A DNA stretch of 64,000 nucleotides from DATATV01 sp035551355 (lineage in GTDB: Bacteria > Actinomycetota > Actinomycetes > Mycobacteriales > Pseudonocardiaceae): contig DASZNF010000137.1 of the NCBI GenBank assembly GCA_035551355.1, positions 4,915 to 68,914 of the forward strand. Direction: 5' to 3'. The translations under genes were made by a program, and so were the position numbers. Positions 52,691 through 62,897 of this stretch are shown here, one piece after another; within the stretch, counting starts at the first letter, position 1, and the number at the start of each line of letters is the position of its first letter. The notes under the pieces were generated by a model that made no database searches, was not told where the DNA came from, and saw nothing but the letters and a program-made list of their open reading frames with translations.

Positions 52691-54937
52691 TCAGCCGCGG
52701 TTGTCGGCGTAGGCGGCGAGGTCGGCCAGTTGCGCCGGGTCCAGGGAGGGCCGCACCGTCTCCCCGGCCGCGCTCAGATGGGCCGCGGTGACCTCGGAGG
52801 CATCCAGCGACTCGCGCATCGCGGTCAGCGCCGCCTCCCGGATCAGCGCGGCGCAGTCCGCGGCCGAGTAGCCCTCCAGCGTGCCGGCCAGCGCGGTCAG
52901 GTCCACGTCGGCGGCCAGCGGGGTGTTGCGGGCGGCCGAGGTGAGGATCGCGGTGCGGGCTCCGGCGTCCGGCGGCGGCACGTAGACCACCCGCTCCAGC
53001 CGGCCCGGGCGCAGCAGCGCCGGGTCGATCAGTTCCGGCCGGTTGGTCGCGCCCAGCACCACCACGTCGCGCATCGGCTGCACGCCGTCCAGTTCGGTGA
53101 GCAGCGCGGCCACCACCCGGTCGGACACCCCGGCGTCCCCGGACCGGCCGCGGCGCGGGGCCAGCGCGTCCACCTCGTCCAGGAACACCAGCGCCGGCGC
53201 GGCCTGCCGGGCCCGCGCGAACAGGTCGCGCACCGCCCGCTCGGACTCGCCGACCCACTTGTCCATCAGTTCGGCGCCCTTCACCGACAGTACGTTCAGC
53301 CGCCCGGTGCCGGCCAGCGCGCGCACCAGGAACGTCTTGCCACAGCCGGGCGGACCATAGAGCAGCACCCCGCGCGGTGGCGCGATGCCAAGGCGCGCAA
53401 AGGAATCCGGGTACTGCAGCGGCCACAGCACGGTCTCGGTCAGTGACTGTTTGACCTCGGCCATGTCGCCGACGTCGTCCAGGCTCAACCCGCCGGTGAG
53501 CAGAGTGTCCGAAGTGGACATCGACACCGGGCGCACGGTGTCCAGCGCGCCCAGCAGATCCTGTTGCCCGATGCGGGGTTCGGCCGATTCCTTCTGCCGG
53601 ATCGCTGCCCGCACCGCGGCCTCCCGACACAGCGCGCCAAGATCGGCTACCACGAAACCCGGGGTGCGATCGGCGATCTCGCCCAGTTCCACGTCCGGCT
53701 CCAGCGGAATGTCGCGCAGCAGCACCCGCAGCAGGCCGGTGCGGATCGCGCCGTCGGGCAGCGGCAGCGCCAGTTCCCGGTCGATCAGGTCCGGGCCGCG
53801 CAGCCGCGGGTCCAGCGAACCGCCGTGCGAACTGGTGCCCAGCACGGCCAGCCGCGGGGTGGCCACCGCGGCCCGCAGCGAGTCCAGCACCACGGTGGCC
53901 ACCGGCGGGGAGTTGGTGGCGGGCAGCAACACGTCGACATCGGTGACCAGCAGCACGCACGGCCGGTCCTCGGCGGTGACCGCGACCGCGGCGGACACCG
54001 CCTCGTTCACCCGGGCGGCCGTGGCGTTGGCCTCCAGCGCGGCCACGCTCGGCGCGGCCAGTTCCACCACCTCGGCGTTCACCGAGGCGGCCACCGCGCG
54101 CACCATGGTCGCCTTGCCGACCCCCTCCGGGCCGCTGACCAGCGCGGCCAGCCGGGCGGTGGAACCCAAGCGGCGCAACAACTCCGGGCGCTGGAAGGCC
54201 AGTTCGAACCACTCGGCCAACCGGGTCGCGGCCTCGCCGGCGCCGACCAGATCGGCGATCGGCCGCACCGGCGCCGGTTCGGCCGGGGCGGGCGCAACAG
54301 GCGCGGGGGCGGGCGCCGGGCGGGGCCTTTCCTCAGCGGTGGGGGCGGGCTGGTCGCCGGTGCGGGCGCCGTCCCGCCAACCGACCACAGTGGACGGTCG
54401 CATCACCACCGGTCCGGACGGTTCCACCGCCGCCACGGTGATCAGCTCGCTGGTCCAGCTGACCCCGAAGGCGTTGGACAGCATGCGGCGCACGGCCGGG
54501 ATGTCCGCGCCGGGCGCGGGGGCCAGATCCTGGGGCAGCAGGGACACCGCGTCGCCGACGGTGAGCACCTTGCCCAGCAACGCCAGTCGCACGGTTTCCG
54601 GGGACAGCAGCGCGGTGGCCATGCGCGAGCCGGACACCGTCACCGACCGGGCCGCGGCCACCTCGACCGGTGCGATCACGATCTCCGAACCCTCGGTGAC
54701 GCCGAGGTTGGACAGGGTCACGTCGTCGACCAGCGCGGTGCCGGGCGGTCCGGCCGGATCGCCCGCGGCGGCCAGCGCGGCGCTGACCCGGGAGCCGGTC
54801 AGCGCCACCGCGTCCCAGGCCCGCAGGCCCAGCGCGTCGAGCACCTCGGGATGCAACCGGACCACCCCGCGCCGGGTGTCCAGCGCGGACGGGGACAGCC
54901 GGGCGGTCAGCGTGATCTGTGGCGACACGCCTTTCAC
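52691..54937 (-). CDS. p97/CDC48-like AAA ATPase with degenerate first ATPase domain
   Basis: A 748-residue protein. Residues 1-180 form a double-psi barrel and CDC48-type N-domain (ITLTARLSPSAL, VVRLHPEVLDALGL). A Pro/Ala linker follows. D1 (about 235-455) has the Walker A variant GPEGVGKAT and a Walker B reading LLVTDVD without the catalytic glutamate. D2 (about 490-745) is intact, with GPPGCGKTF, VFLDEVDAL, the SRH segment LGATNRPELIDPALLRPGR and the sensor GYSAADC. It probably forms a hexameric unfoldase driven by D2. The homologue in M. tuberculosis (Rv0435c) sits in the same order. GTG 54937 is used; GTG 54928 would give a leaderless message after TAGGGT. Confidence 0.9.
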   Translation of the reverse strand: MKGVSPQITLTARLSPSALDTRRGVVRLHPEVLDALGLRAWDAVALTGSRVSAALAAAGDPAGPPGTALVDDVTLSNLGVTEGSEIVIAPVEVAAARSVTVSGSRMATALLSPETVRLALLGKVLTVGDAVSLLPQDLAPAPGADIPAVRRMLSNAFGVSWTSELITVAAVEPSGPVVMRPSTVVGWRDGARTGDQPAPTAEERPRPAPAPAPVAPAPAEPAPVRPIADLVGAGEAATRLAEWFELAFQRPELLRRLGSTARLAALVSGPEGVGKATMVRAVAASVNAEVVELAAPSVAALEANATAARVNEAVSAAVAVTAEDRPCVLLVTDVDVLLPATNSPPVATVVLDSLRAAVATPRLAVLGTSSHGGSLDPRLRGPDLIDRELALPLPDGAIRTGLLRVLLRDIPLEPDVELGEIADRTPGFVVADLGALCREAAVRAAIRQKESAEPRIGQQDLLGALDTVRPVSMSTSDTLLTGGLSLDDVGDMAEVKQSLTETVLWPLQYPDSFARLGIAPPRGVLLYGPPGCGKTFLVRALAGTGRLNVLSVKGAELMDKWVGESERAVRDLFARARQAAPALVFLDEVDALAPRRGRSGDAGVSDRVVAALLTELDGVQPMRDVVVLGATNRPELIDPALLRPGRLERVVYVPPPDAGARTAILTSAARNTPLAADVDLTALAGTLEGYSAADCAALIREAALTAMRESLDASEVTAAHLSAAGETVRPSLDPAQLADLAAYADNRG

Positions 54938-54997
54938 CCTATGGCGCGACGGTGATCGTGTCCGGGTGATCGACCCGACGACAACGCGGGGCGGCGG

Positions 54998-56074
54998 CTA
55001 CCGGTTCTGGGGGTCGGTCGAGCGGGACTCGGTCGAGCGGGGCGGACCCACCCGGCGCAGGCCGACGCGGCGCAGACCGACCCGGCGCCAGCCCCGGCGG
55101 GGCAGCACCGAATGCGGGTCGCCGGGAATCGGGAACGGCGCGGTCGGCACGTCCTCGCGGCGCACCAGGTCGGAGCGGCGAGGCAGCTCGTCCCGGCCGC
55201 TGGGCCGCCAGCCCTGGGTGGCCAGCCGCGCGACCCCGGCCACCCGGCGGCGCAGTGGCGGGCGCAGGCCCAGCCGGCGCATGCCACCGGCCCGGCGGAT
55301 GGCCCGGCGCTCGTTGGGCGGGATGTCCCACGCCTCCGGGTGCCCGGCCAGCCAGTGGTAGCGGCGGATCGAGTACGGGATGTGCAGCAGGTAGACGATC
55401 ATGGCCGCGACCACGGTGCCCAGCGGGAAGGTGATGATCGCCGCGGCCAGCAGGCCGACCAGCACCAGCAGCGGGGCCACCGCGCGGGCGGGCACCCGGA
55501 TGGTCTTCAGCGACAGCGTGGGGATGCGGCTGATCAACAGGGCCGCGATGGCCACCGCCCACACCGACACCACCGGCGAGGAGGACCACCAGCCGTTGCC
55601 GATCTGCGCGGCCAGCCCGATGGGGAGCATGGCCAGCAGGCCACCGGCCGGCGCGGGCACGCCGACGAAGAACTCCTTGGCGAAGGGCGGCTGGTCGTGT
55701 TCGTCCAGCAGGGTGTTGAACCGGGCCAGCCGCAGCACCATGCACACCGCGAAGACCAGCGCGATCACCCACCCGGCCCGGTATTCGTGCAGCTTCCAGA
55801 TGAACAACACCAATGCCGGGGACACGCCGAAGGCCACCGCGTCGGACAGCGAGTCCAGTTCCGCGCCCATCCGGCTGGTCGCGTCCAGCAGCCGGGCGAT
55901 CCGGCCGTCGAGGCCGTCGAACACCGCGGCGATGCCGACCGCGGCGATGGACAGTTCCACGTCGCCGATGAGCGCGAACTGCACCGCCGACAGGCCGGCG
56001 CACAGCGCCAGCACGGTGATCGCGTTGGGCAGGACCCGCACACCGGGCGGGGGGTTACGCACCACGGGCGGCAT
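54998..56074 (-). CDS. pssA: CDP-diacylglycerol-serine O-phosphatidyltransferase with basic C-terminal extension
   Basis: A 358-residue integral membrane enzyme that makes phosphatidylserine. The CDP-alcohol motif is DGLDGRIARLLDATS and continues with RMGAELDSLSD, so all conserved Asp/Gly/Arg positions are present. Eight or so transmembrane helices cover residues 15-235. The remaining ~110 residues are cytosolic and arginine-rich and end in three near-repeats of RRVGL encoded by 15-bp DNA repeats. It overlaps the psd gene by about 20 bases, so phosphatidylethanolamine synthesis genes are coupled. Confidence 0.93.
   Translation of the reverse strand: MPPVVRNPPPGVRVLPNAITVLALCAGLSAVQFALIGDVELSIAAVGIAAVFDGLDGRIARLLDATSRMGAELDSLSDAVAFGVSPALVLFIWKLHEYRAGWVIALVFAVCMVLRLARFNTLLDEHDQPPFAKEFFVGVPAPAGGLLAMLPIGLAAQIGNGWWSSSPVVSVWAVAIAALLISRIPTLSLKTIRVPARAVAPLLVLVGLLAAAIITFPLGTVVAAMIVYLLHIPYSIRRYHWLAGHPEAWDIPPNERRAIRRAGGMRRLGLRPPLRRRVAGVARLATQGWRPSGRDELPRRSDLVRREDVPTAPFPIPGDPHSVLPRRGWRRVGLRRVGLRRVGPPRSTESRSTDPQNR
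55015..55094. repeat. 15-bp repeats at the 3' end of pssA
   Basis: Two copies of a cggtcgagcgggNNN unit (55015-55044) are followed by three copies of an acccggcgcagRccg-like unit (55050-55094). All are in register with codons, so they lengthen the arginine-rich tail without breaking the frame. Copy number may vary between strains. Confidence 0.75.
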
Positions 56075-56786
56075 CCATCTCGGCCAGCACGGTCTCTCCG
56101 CCGATGGTCTTCTGGCCCGGCTCGACCAGGACCCGGCAGGCCGGCGGCAGGTAGGTGTCGACCCGGGAGCCGAACCGGATCAGGCCGTAGGTCTGCCCGG
56201 CCTCGGCCTTGTCGCCCTCCTGCACCTGGCAGACGATCCGGCGGGCGATCAGCCCGGCGATCTGCACCACGACCACGTTCTCGCCGGTCGGGGTGGTCAG
56301 CAGCATGGCGTTGCGCTCGTTGTCCTCGCTGGCCTTGTCCAGGTCGGCGGAGAGGAACTTGCCGGGCCGGTAGGCGATCCTGGCGACCTCGCCGCTGACC
56401 GGCAGCCGCTGGACGTGCACGTCCAGCACGGACAGGAAGACGCTGACCCGGGTCAGCGGCGCCTCGCCCAGCCCGAGCTCGGCCGGCGGGACGGCCGCGG
56501 TGACCTGGGAGACGGTGCCGTCAGCCGGGGCCACGATGAGGCCCGGCCTGCTCGGGGTGACCCGCCTGGGCTCGCGGAAGAACAACGCGGTGGCCGTGGT
56601 GGCCAGCCCGGTGAGCACGCCAAGCGGCCGCCACAGTCTGCCCAGCAGCAGGGTGGCCGCGGCGCCGCCGAGCACGAACGGCCGGCCGGCCGGGTGCATC
56701 GGGGGCACGGTCTCGCGGACGAGTTCGACGACGTGCGGGAGGGAGAGTCCGCCGATGGAATCGCGGTCGGCCGCTGCGGCGCTCAT
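56055..56786 (-). CDS. psd: Phosphatidylserine decarboxylase
   Basis: A 243-residue proenzyme that decarboxylates phosphatidylserine to phosphatidylethanolamine. The self-cleavage site that creates the pyruvoyl group is the GS of RFGSRVD near residue 210, which marks the short PSD-A class. VAPADGTVSQV, SVFLSVLDVHVQRLPVSG (key part LDVHVQR) and NERNAMLL are also typical. One or two hydrophobic helices near residues 36-70 anchor it. It starts at ATG 56786; the 295 bases upstream contain no gene that I can recognise. Confidence 0.95.
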   Translation of the reverse strand: MSAAAADRDSIGGLSLPHVVELVRETVPPMHPAGRPFVLGGAAATLLLGRLWRPLGVLTGLATTATALFFREPRRVTPSRPGLIVAPADGTVSQVTAAVPPAELGLGEAPLTRVSVFLSVLDVHVQRLPVSGEVARIAYRPGKFLSADLDKASEDNERNAMLLTTPTGENVVVVQIAGLIARRIVCQVQEGDKAEAGQTYGLIRFGSRVDTYLPPACRVLVEPGQKTIGGETVLAEMDAARGA

Positions 56787-57081
56787 GTCTTTCTGATGCC
56801 TATCCGTACTCGGGGGCTGTCGCGGTGGGCTGCTGGCGTGTCTGCCAGGAGAACGGCGTCACGGTACGCCATATCCGGACAAGACCGACGAGCACATGCG
56901 CACATGCTGTGTTCCGGCACAGGTGAGGCCGGGACGGTGACATCCTGATGCGCCCCCCGACGGCACACCTGTCCGCCGGCCGCCCGGCCACCTCCAGTGT
57001 AATTCGCCTCACAGGCACCCAGGGTGTCCGCGCGTGAGCGGTTGGTCACATTTCGTCAAATGAGGGGTTGTCGCCGCGGGC

Positions 57082-58320
57082 TCACGCGCCGAGCGAGCGC
57101 AGGCTGATCACCTCGACGGATGAGCCCGCGCGCAGCTCGGTGACCTCCTCGGGCACCACGAACAGGCAGTCCGCGGCGGCCAGTGAGGCCAGCAGGTGCG
57201 AACCGGGGCCGCCCACCGGGGTCACCACCCCGGCCAGCGGGTCGTGGTGGCCGCGGCGGTACTGGCGGCGGCCGGGCGGGGCGGTCACCGGGGTGGTCAG
57301 CGCCGCGGTGCTCACCGGCCGGTCCAGCTCCCGGTGGCCCATGGCCCGGCGCAGTGCGGGCCGGACGAACACCTCGAAGGAGATGGCCGCGCTGACCGGG
57401 TTGCCGGGCAGGGTCACCACCGGGACGCCCTGGTACCGGCCCGCGCCCTGCGGGCCGCCGGGCTGCATGGCCACCTTGTCGAACACCACGCCCTGATCCC
57501 GCAGCGCGTCCTTGACCACCTCGTAGGCGCCCGCGCTGACCCCGCCGGAGGTGATCACCAGGTCGGCGTCGGCCAGATGCGCGTCCAACGTGCGGTGGAA
57601 GGCGGCCACGTCGTCGGGCACGAACCGCAGCAGCTGGGCCTGCCCGCCGGTGGCGCGCACCGCCATGGCCAGCATCAGGCCGTTGGACTCGTAGATCTGG
57701 CCGGGCAGCAGCGGCTGACCGGGGTCGACCAGCTCGGAGCCGGTGGACAGCACCAGCACCCGGGGCGGCCTGCGCACCGGCAGGGTGGCGGCGCCGACGG
57801 CGGCGGCCAGGCCCAGCTGCATCGGGCCGAGTTCGGTGCCCTCGGCCAGCACGGCCGAGCCCGCGGCCACGTCCTCGCCCACCCGGCGCACATGCAGGCC
57901 CGGCTCTGCCGCGGCGAACACGGTGACCTCGGTGATACCGCCGTCGGTGCCCTCCACCGGCACGATCGCGTCCGCCCCGGCCGGCATCGGCGCGCCGGTC
58001 ATGATCCGGTGCGCGCTCCCTTCGGGCAGCAGCGGCACATCGGTGCGCCCGGCCGGGATGTCCTCACCGACCGGCAGCCGCACCGGCGTGTCCGCACTGG
58101 CCACGGCCACGTCGGCGGCGCGCACCGCGTAGCCGTCCATGGCCGAGTTGTCGAACGGGGGCAGCGCGATCCGCGAGACCAGCGCCTCGGCCAGCACCAG
58201 GCCCAGACAGTCGGCCAGGGGCGCGGCCACCACCGGCAGCGGGACCAGCAGGTCACGCACCCGGGCGCGGTGCTGGTCGACCGGGACACGGACTTCGGGC
58301 TCGGAACGGTTTGCCGCCAT
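57082..58320 (-). CDS. moeA: Molybdopterin molybdenumtransferase MoeA
   Basis: A 412-residue enzyme that inserts molybdate into adenylylated molybdopterin. It shows PPFDNSAMDGYAVRA (the PxxDxSxMDGYA box), GSAHRIMTGAPMPAGADAIV (key part MTGAPMP), VLVLSTGSELV, the MogA-like ITSGGVSAGAYE, and VVTLPGNPVSA. A C-terminal domain IV follows (EVTELRAGSSVEVISL). It starts at ATG 58320, favoured over an ORF start at 58428 that would overlap the divergent AIM24 gene. This is probably one of several moeA paralogues, equivalent in position to moeA2. Confidence 0.94.
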   Translation of the reverse strand: MAANRSEPEVRVPVDQHRARVRDLLVPLPVVAAPLADCLGLVLAEALVSRIALPPFDNSAMDGYAVRAADVAVASADTPVRLPVGEDIPAGRTDVPLLPEGSAHRIMTGAPMPAGADAIVPVEGTDGGITEVTVFAAAEPGLHVRRVGEDVAAGSAVLAEGTELGPMQLGLAAAVGAATLPVRRPPRVLVLSTGSELVDPGQPLLPGQIYESNGLMLAMAVRATGGQAQLLRFVPDDVAAFHRTLDAHLADADLVITSGGVSAGAYEVVKDALRDQGVVFDKVAMQPGGPQGAGRYQGVPVVTLPGNPVSAAISFEVFVRPALRRAMGHRELDRPVSTAALTTPVTAPPGRRQYRRGHHDPLAGVVTPVGGPGSHLLASLAAADCLFVVPEEVTELRAGSSVEVISLRSLGA

Positions 58321-58414
58321 ACGGGTGATCCTGCCGTGCCACACTGCGTATTGGCATTCGACGTGCGGTTGACCTCGGAACGTGAGCCCGGGGTGGAACG
58401 GTTGAGGGGGAACG

Positions 58415-59065
58415 GTGCAGGTCCGCACCCGGCATACGCCGACGTTCGGAGTGGCCAGACTGGTGCTCGCGCCGGGTGAGGGCGTGCAGGCCAGCCACGG
58501 CGCGATGCTGGCGACCAGTTACGGGGTCGGCGTGGACCGGGCCGGGGGCACCGCGTTCCACTCGCTGGCCAGGGCCTGGCGGGACGCCGAGGTGTTCACC
58601 GCGCCGGCCGAGGGCGGCTGGGTGGACCTGACCGCGCAGCTGCCCGGCGACCTGTACGTGCTGGACCTGGACGGCTCGGCCGGCTGGTGCGTGGCCCGCG
58701 ACGGCTGGCTGGCCGCGGCAGGCACCATCGGGTTCGAGCCGGGCTGGTCGGGGTTCCGGTCCATGTTCGGCGGGGACGTCGGCTTCCTGGCCCACACCGC
58801 CGGGACGGGGCCGCTGGTGCTGTGCTGCTGCGGCTCGCTGGACCTGGTGACGCTGGCCGCGGGCGAGCTGATCACGGTGGACCCGGGGCATCTGGTGGCG
58901 TATCCGGACACCATGCAGTGCCGGTTGCGGGCGGCCAGCCAGACCGGCGGGGAACAGTCGGTGCGCACCGGGCAGGGCCTGGTGCTGGACTTCGCCGGGC
59001 CGGGGCAACTGGTCACCCAGACCCGCAGCCCGCGCGCGTTGGCCGGCTGGCTGGCCGCCCGCTGA
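58415..59065 (+). CDS. AIM24-family protein
   Basis: A 216-residue beta-rich protein of the AIM24/TIGR00266 family. It shows MLATSYGVGVDRAGG, a hydrophobic strand GDLYVLDLDGSAGWCVARDGWLA, of which LDGSAGWCVARDG fits the family pattern, and the CCCGSLDLVTLAAGELITVDPGHLVAY region, including the VDPGHLVA signature. The role of these proteins in bacteria is unclear; they are probably structural or membrane-associated. GTG 58415 is preceded by GAGGGGGAA. It is divergent from moeA, with 94 bases between. Confidence 0.85.
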   Translation: MQVRTRHTPTFGVARLVLAPGEGVQASHGAMLATSYGVGVDRAGGTAFHSLARAWRDAEVFTAPAEGGWVDLTAQLPGDLYVLDLDGSAGWCVARDGWLAAAGTIGFEPGWSGFRSMFGGDVGFLAHTAGTGPLVLCCCGSLDLVTLAAGELITVDPGHLVAYPDTMQCRLRAASQTGGEQSVRTGQGLVLDFAGPGQLVTQTRSPRALAGWLAAR

Positions 59066-59224
59066 CGCGGGCCCGGCGGTCCGCTGGTCCAGCCCCTGAT
59101 CCGACCGTGCCCGGGCTCTCGATCCGGCGCTGGCCAGGCCGTTTCGCCCAATCTGGTCGGCGGGCTGATCCGACCCGCGCGCGCCCCCGGACGGGCGACG
59201 GGCCGAGCGTCTAAGCTGCGCTCC

Positions 59225-60682
59225 GTGTCGGAGGACCTCACTGGGCGTCGCATCGGTCACTACAAGATCGACGCCGTGCTCGGCCGCGGTGGCATGAGCG
59301 TCATGTACAAGGCCACCGACGTGCGGCTGGGCCGGAAGGTCGCGCTGAAGGTGATGGGCGAGAACCTCACCGGCGACGCCGAGTTCCGCGAGCGGTTCGT
59401 CGACGAGGCCCGCAACACCTCGGCCATCGATCACCCGAACGTGGTGCCGCTGTACGACTTCGGCGAGGTCGACGGGCTGCTCTACATCGCCATGCGGCTG
59501 GTCGACGGCGCCGACCTGGCCAGCCTGATCAAGGACGGCCCGATGGCGCCGGTCCGCGCGTTCGCGCTGCTGGGCCAGGTCGCCGAGGCGCTGGACATGC
59601 TGCACGGCCGCGGCCTGGTGCATCTGGACGTGAAACCGGCCAACGTGCTGGTCACCAACAAGGAGTCCTCCAGTGAGCACGTCTACCTGGCCGACTTCGG
59701 GCTGACCCGGCGCGGCGCGACCGGCCACCGCACCCGCAGCGGCGACTTCCTCGGCTCGCCCACCTACGCCGCGCCCGAGCACCTGCGTGGCCTGCCGGTG
59801 GACGGCCGCACCGACGAGTACGCGCTGGCCTGCGTGCTGTTCGCCTGCCTGACCGGCCGCCCGCCGTTCCAGGGCCAGGTGCCCGACGTGATCTCCGGGC
59901 ACCTCAACAAGGACGTGCCCGCGGTCAGTTCGCTGGCCCAGTTGCCGGCCGGGATCGACGAGGTGGTCCGGCGGGGCATGGCCAAGGAGCCCGACCGCCG
60001 CTACCCGGACTGCCGGGACCTGATCACCGCGGCCCGCGCGGTGCTGGCCCCGGCGGCCATCCCGGCCGGGCCAAACCCCGGGCCGGCCCCGACCGGCCCG
60101 GCCAGCGGCCCGAACCCCGTGCCGACGGGCCCGGCCTCCGGCCCGAACCCGGTCGCGCCCGGCACCGGCCCGCAGCCCGGCATGCCGACCGGACCGCAGC
60201 CGGGGATGCCCCCGCAGCACCAGCCCGGGATGCCCGGGTACGGCGCGCCCGGCCGCCCGCCCGGCCTTGGCCAGCCGCCCGTCGGCTACGGCCAGCCGAT
60301 GCCGGGCATGCCCCCGCAGCAACAGCAGCCCGGGTACGGCCAGCCGATGGGCCGGCCGCCGATGGGGTATCCCCAGCAGCGGCCCTACCAGCCCAACGAG
60401 CCGATGCGGCTACGCCCGCCCGCCCCGGCCGGCAACGGCAGCGCGTTCACCACCCAGCGCAGCGGGCTGTCCCGGTGGGGGCTGCCGATCCTGGTCGGGG
60501 TCGCGGCCATCGTGGTGATCATCGTGCTGATCATCGTGTTCACCGGATCGGGTGGAAACGGCGGCGGCAACGGCGGATCCGGGGGCGGCGCCACCAGCAC
60601 CACGCTGCCCACCGTGCAGGTCGGGCCCAGCGGCGCCACGGGCGGGAACGGCACCCAGCTGCCCACCAACTTCCCCAGCTGA
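59225..60682 (+). CDS. Membrane-bound Ser/Thr protein kinase (PknB type, non-RD)
   Basis: A 485-residue kinase. The kinase domain covers residues ~12-275: glycine loop LGRGGMSVMY, Lys42 in VALKVM, catalytic loop HLDVKPANV with D135 and K137, DFG at 157-159, GSPTYAAPEHL in the activation region. The usual HRD arginine is leucine, so it is a non-RD kinase. A juxtamembrane segment rich in Pro, Gly and Gln (about 280-400) leads to a transmembrane helix (~417-440). Only ~45 Gly/Ser/Thr-rich residues remain outside, so there is no PASTA sensor. GTG 59225 lacks a clear Shine-Dalgarno site. The stop lies 37 bases before the first CIRCE element. Confidence 0.94.
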   Translation: MSEDLTGRRIGHYKIDAVLGRGGMSVMYKATDVRLGRKVALKVMGENLTGDAEFRERFVDEARNTSAIDHPNVVPLYDFGEVDGLLYIAMRLVDGADLASLIKDGPMAPVRAFALLGQVAEALDMLHGRGLVHLDVKPANVLVTNKESSSEHVYLADFGLTRRGATGHRTRSGDFLGSPTYAAPEHLRGLPVDGRTDEYALACVLFACLTGRPPFQGQVPDVISGHLNKDVPAVSSLAQLPAGIDEVVRRGMAKEPDRRYPDCRDLITAARAVLAPAAIPAGPNPGPAPTGPASGPNPVPTGPASGPNPVAPGTGPQPGMPTGPQPGMPPQHQPGMPGYGAPGRPPGLGQPPVGYGQPMPGMPPQQQQPGYGQPMGRPPMGYPQQRPYQPNEPMRLRPPAPAGNGSAFTTQRSGLSRWGLPILVGVAAIVVIIVLIIVFTGSGGNGGGNGGSGGGATSTTLPTVQVGPSGATGGNGTQLPTNFPS

Positions 60683-60719
60683 TCAGGGGCCCGCAACGCC
60701 CCCACCTGGACCTGCGGTT

Positions 60720-60746
60720 CTTGCACTCGACGAGTCCGAGTGCTAA
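60720..60746. promoter_or_regulatory. CIRCE-like operator 1 (HrcA site)
   Basis: The left arm cttgcactc and right arm gagtgctaa are separated by nine bases. The right arm matches the CIRCE consensus (ttagcactc-N9-gagtgctaa) exactly, and the left arm matches at seven of nine positions. Confidence 0.8.
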
Positions 60747-60753
60747 ACACGAC

Positions 60754-60780
60754 TTAGCACTCGGCTGTATAGAGTGCCAA
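60754..60780. promoter_or_regulatory. CIRCE operator 2 (HrcA site)
   Basis: The left arm ttagcactc is perfect, the spacer is nine bases (ggctgtata), and the right arm gagtgccaa has one mismatch. It lies 118 bases upstream of the groEL start and 7 bases after operator 1. It contains a TGTATA -10-like sequence, so HrcA bound here would cover the promoter. Confidence 0.92.
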
Positions 60781-60897
60781 AAAGTCGAAGGTCGGGACGG
60801 TGAGGCCGACCCCTGGGCATCCCAGGGTCCGGTCGTCCGTCGCGGGCACCGAGCCTGGCCGAGCACAGTGTCATCCCAAACGGAGGACCACACCGCA

Positions 60898-62520
<1,623 letters not shown>

Positions 62521-62536
62521 TCCATCGCTGAAACCC

Positions 62537-62575
62537 ACTCGGGGCCCGGACACGTGATGTGTCCGGGCCCCGAGT
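62537..62575 (+). terminator. Strong terminator hairpin after groEL
   Basis: A perfect 17-bp stem (actcggggcccggacac at 62537-62553 with 62559-62575) encloses a five-base loop and is followed by cattt. It begins 16 bases after the groEL stop. It is the strongest inverted repeat that I found in the window. Confidence 0.9.
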
Positions 62576-62790
62576 CATTTCGGCAATACTCCATTCGGTT
62601 ACGGAAGTTATTCACGTCTGTGGACAGCCCTGTGGGTACCCGGGGTAGCCGCCCGACCGCCCGGCGCATGCGTCACCCGATTTTTGCCTGCACTGGGTTG
62701 ACCAGCGACCACTCGCGGTACGTCTCCATCGGCCGCGCGTATCCGCCTGGCCGAAATCGGTCGTCCGTTCGGCGCACCCATGTGACTGTT

Positions 62791-62804
62791 CGTCGAGCTC
62801 GACG
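62791..62804. promoter_or_regulatory. Perfect 14-bp palindrome upstream of the SDR gene
   Basis: cgtcgagctcgacg lies 94 bases before the SDR start, in a 322-bp stretch (62576-62897) without other genes. It may be an operator; no regulator can be assigned. Confidence 0.35.
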
Positions 62805-62897
62805 GGCTGTCGAGAGTCCGGTACCCGAACCTGAACTGGGATGGCGGATTCCTTGTCCTCAACCGGGCACGTCCGCCGGGGCAGAGTGGAGCGAACA

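Noticed and set aside
53385..55361. A 658-codon plus-strand frame opposite the AAA ATPase and pssA.
   Set aside because: Ser/Thr/Arg-rich shadow frame without domains; the minus strand has intact Walker motifs.
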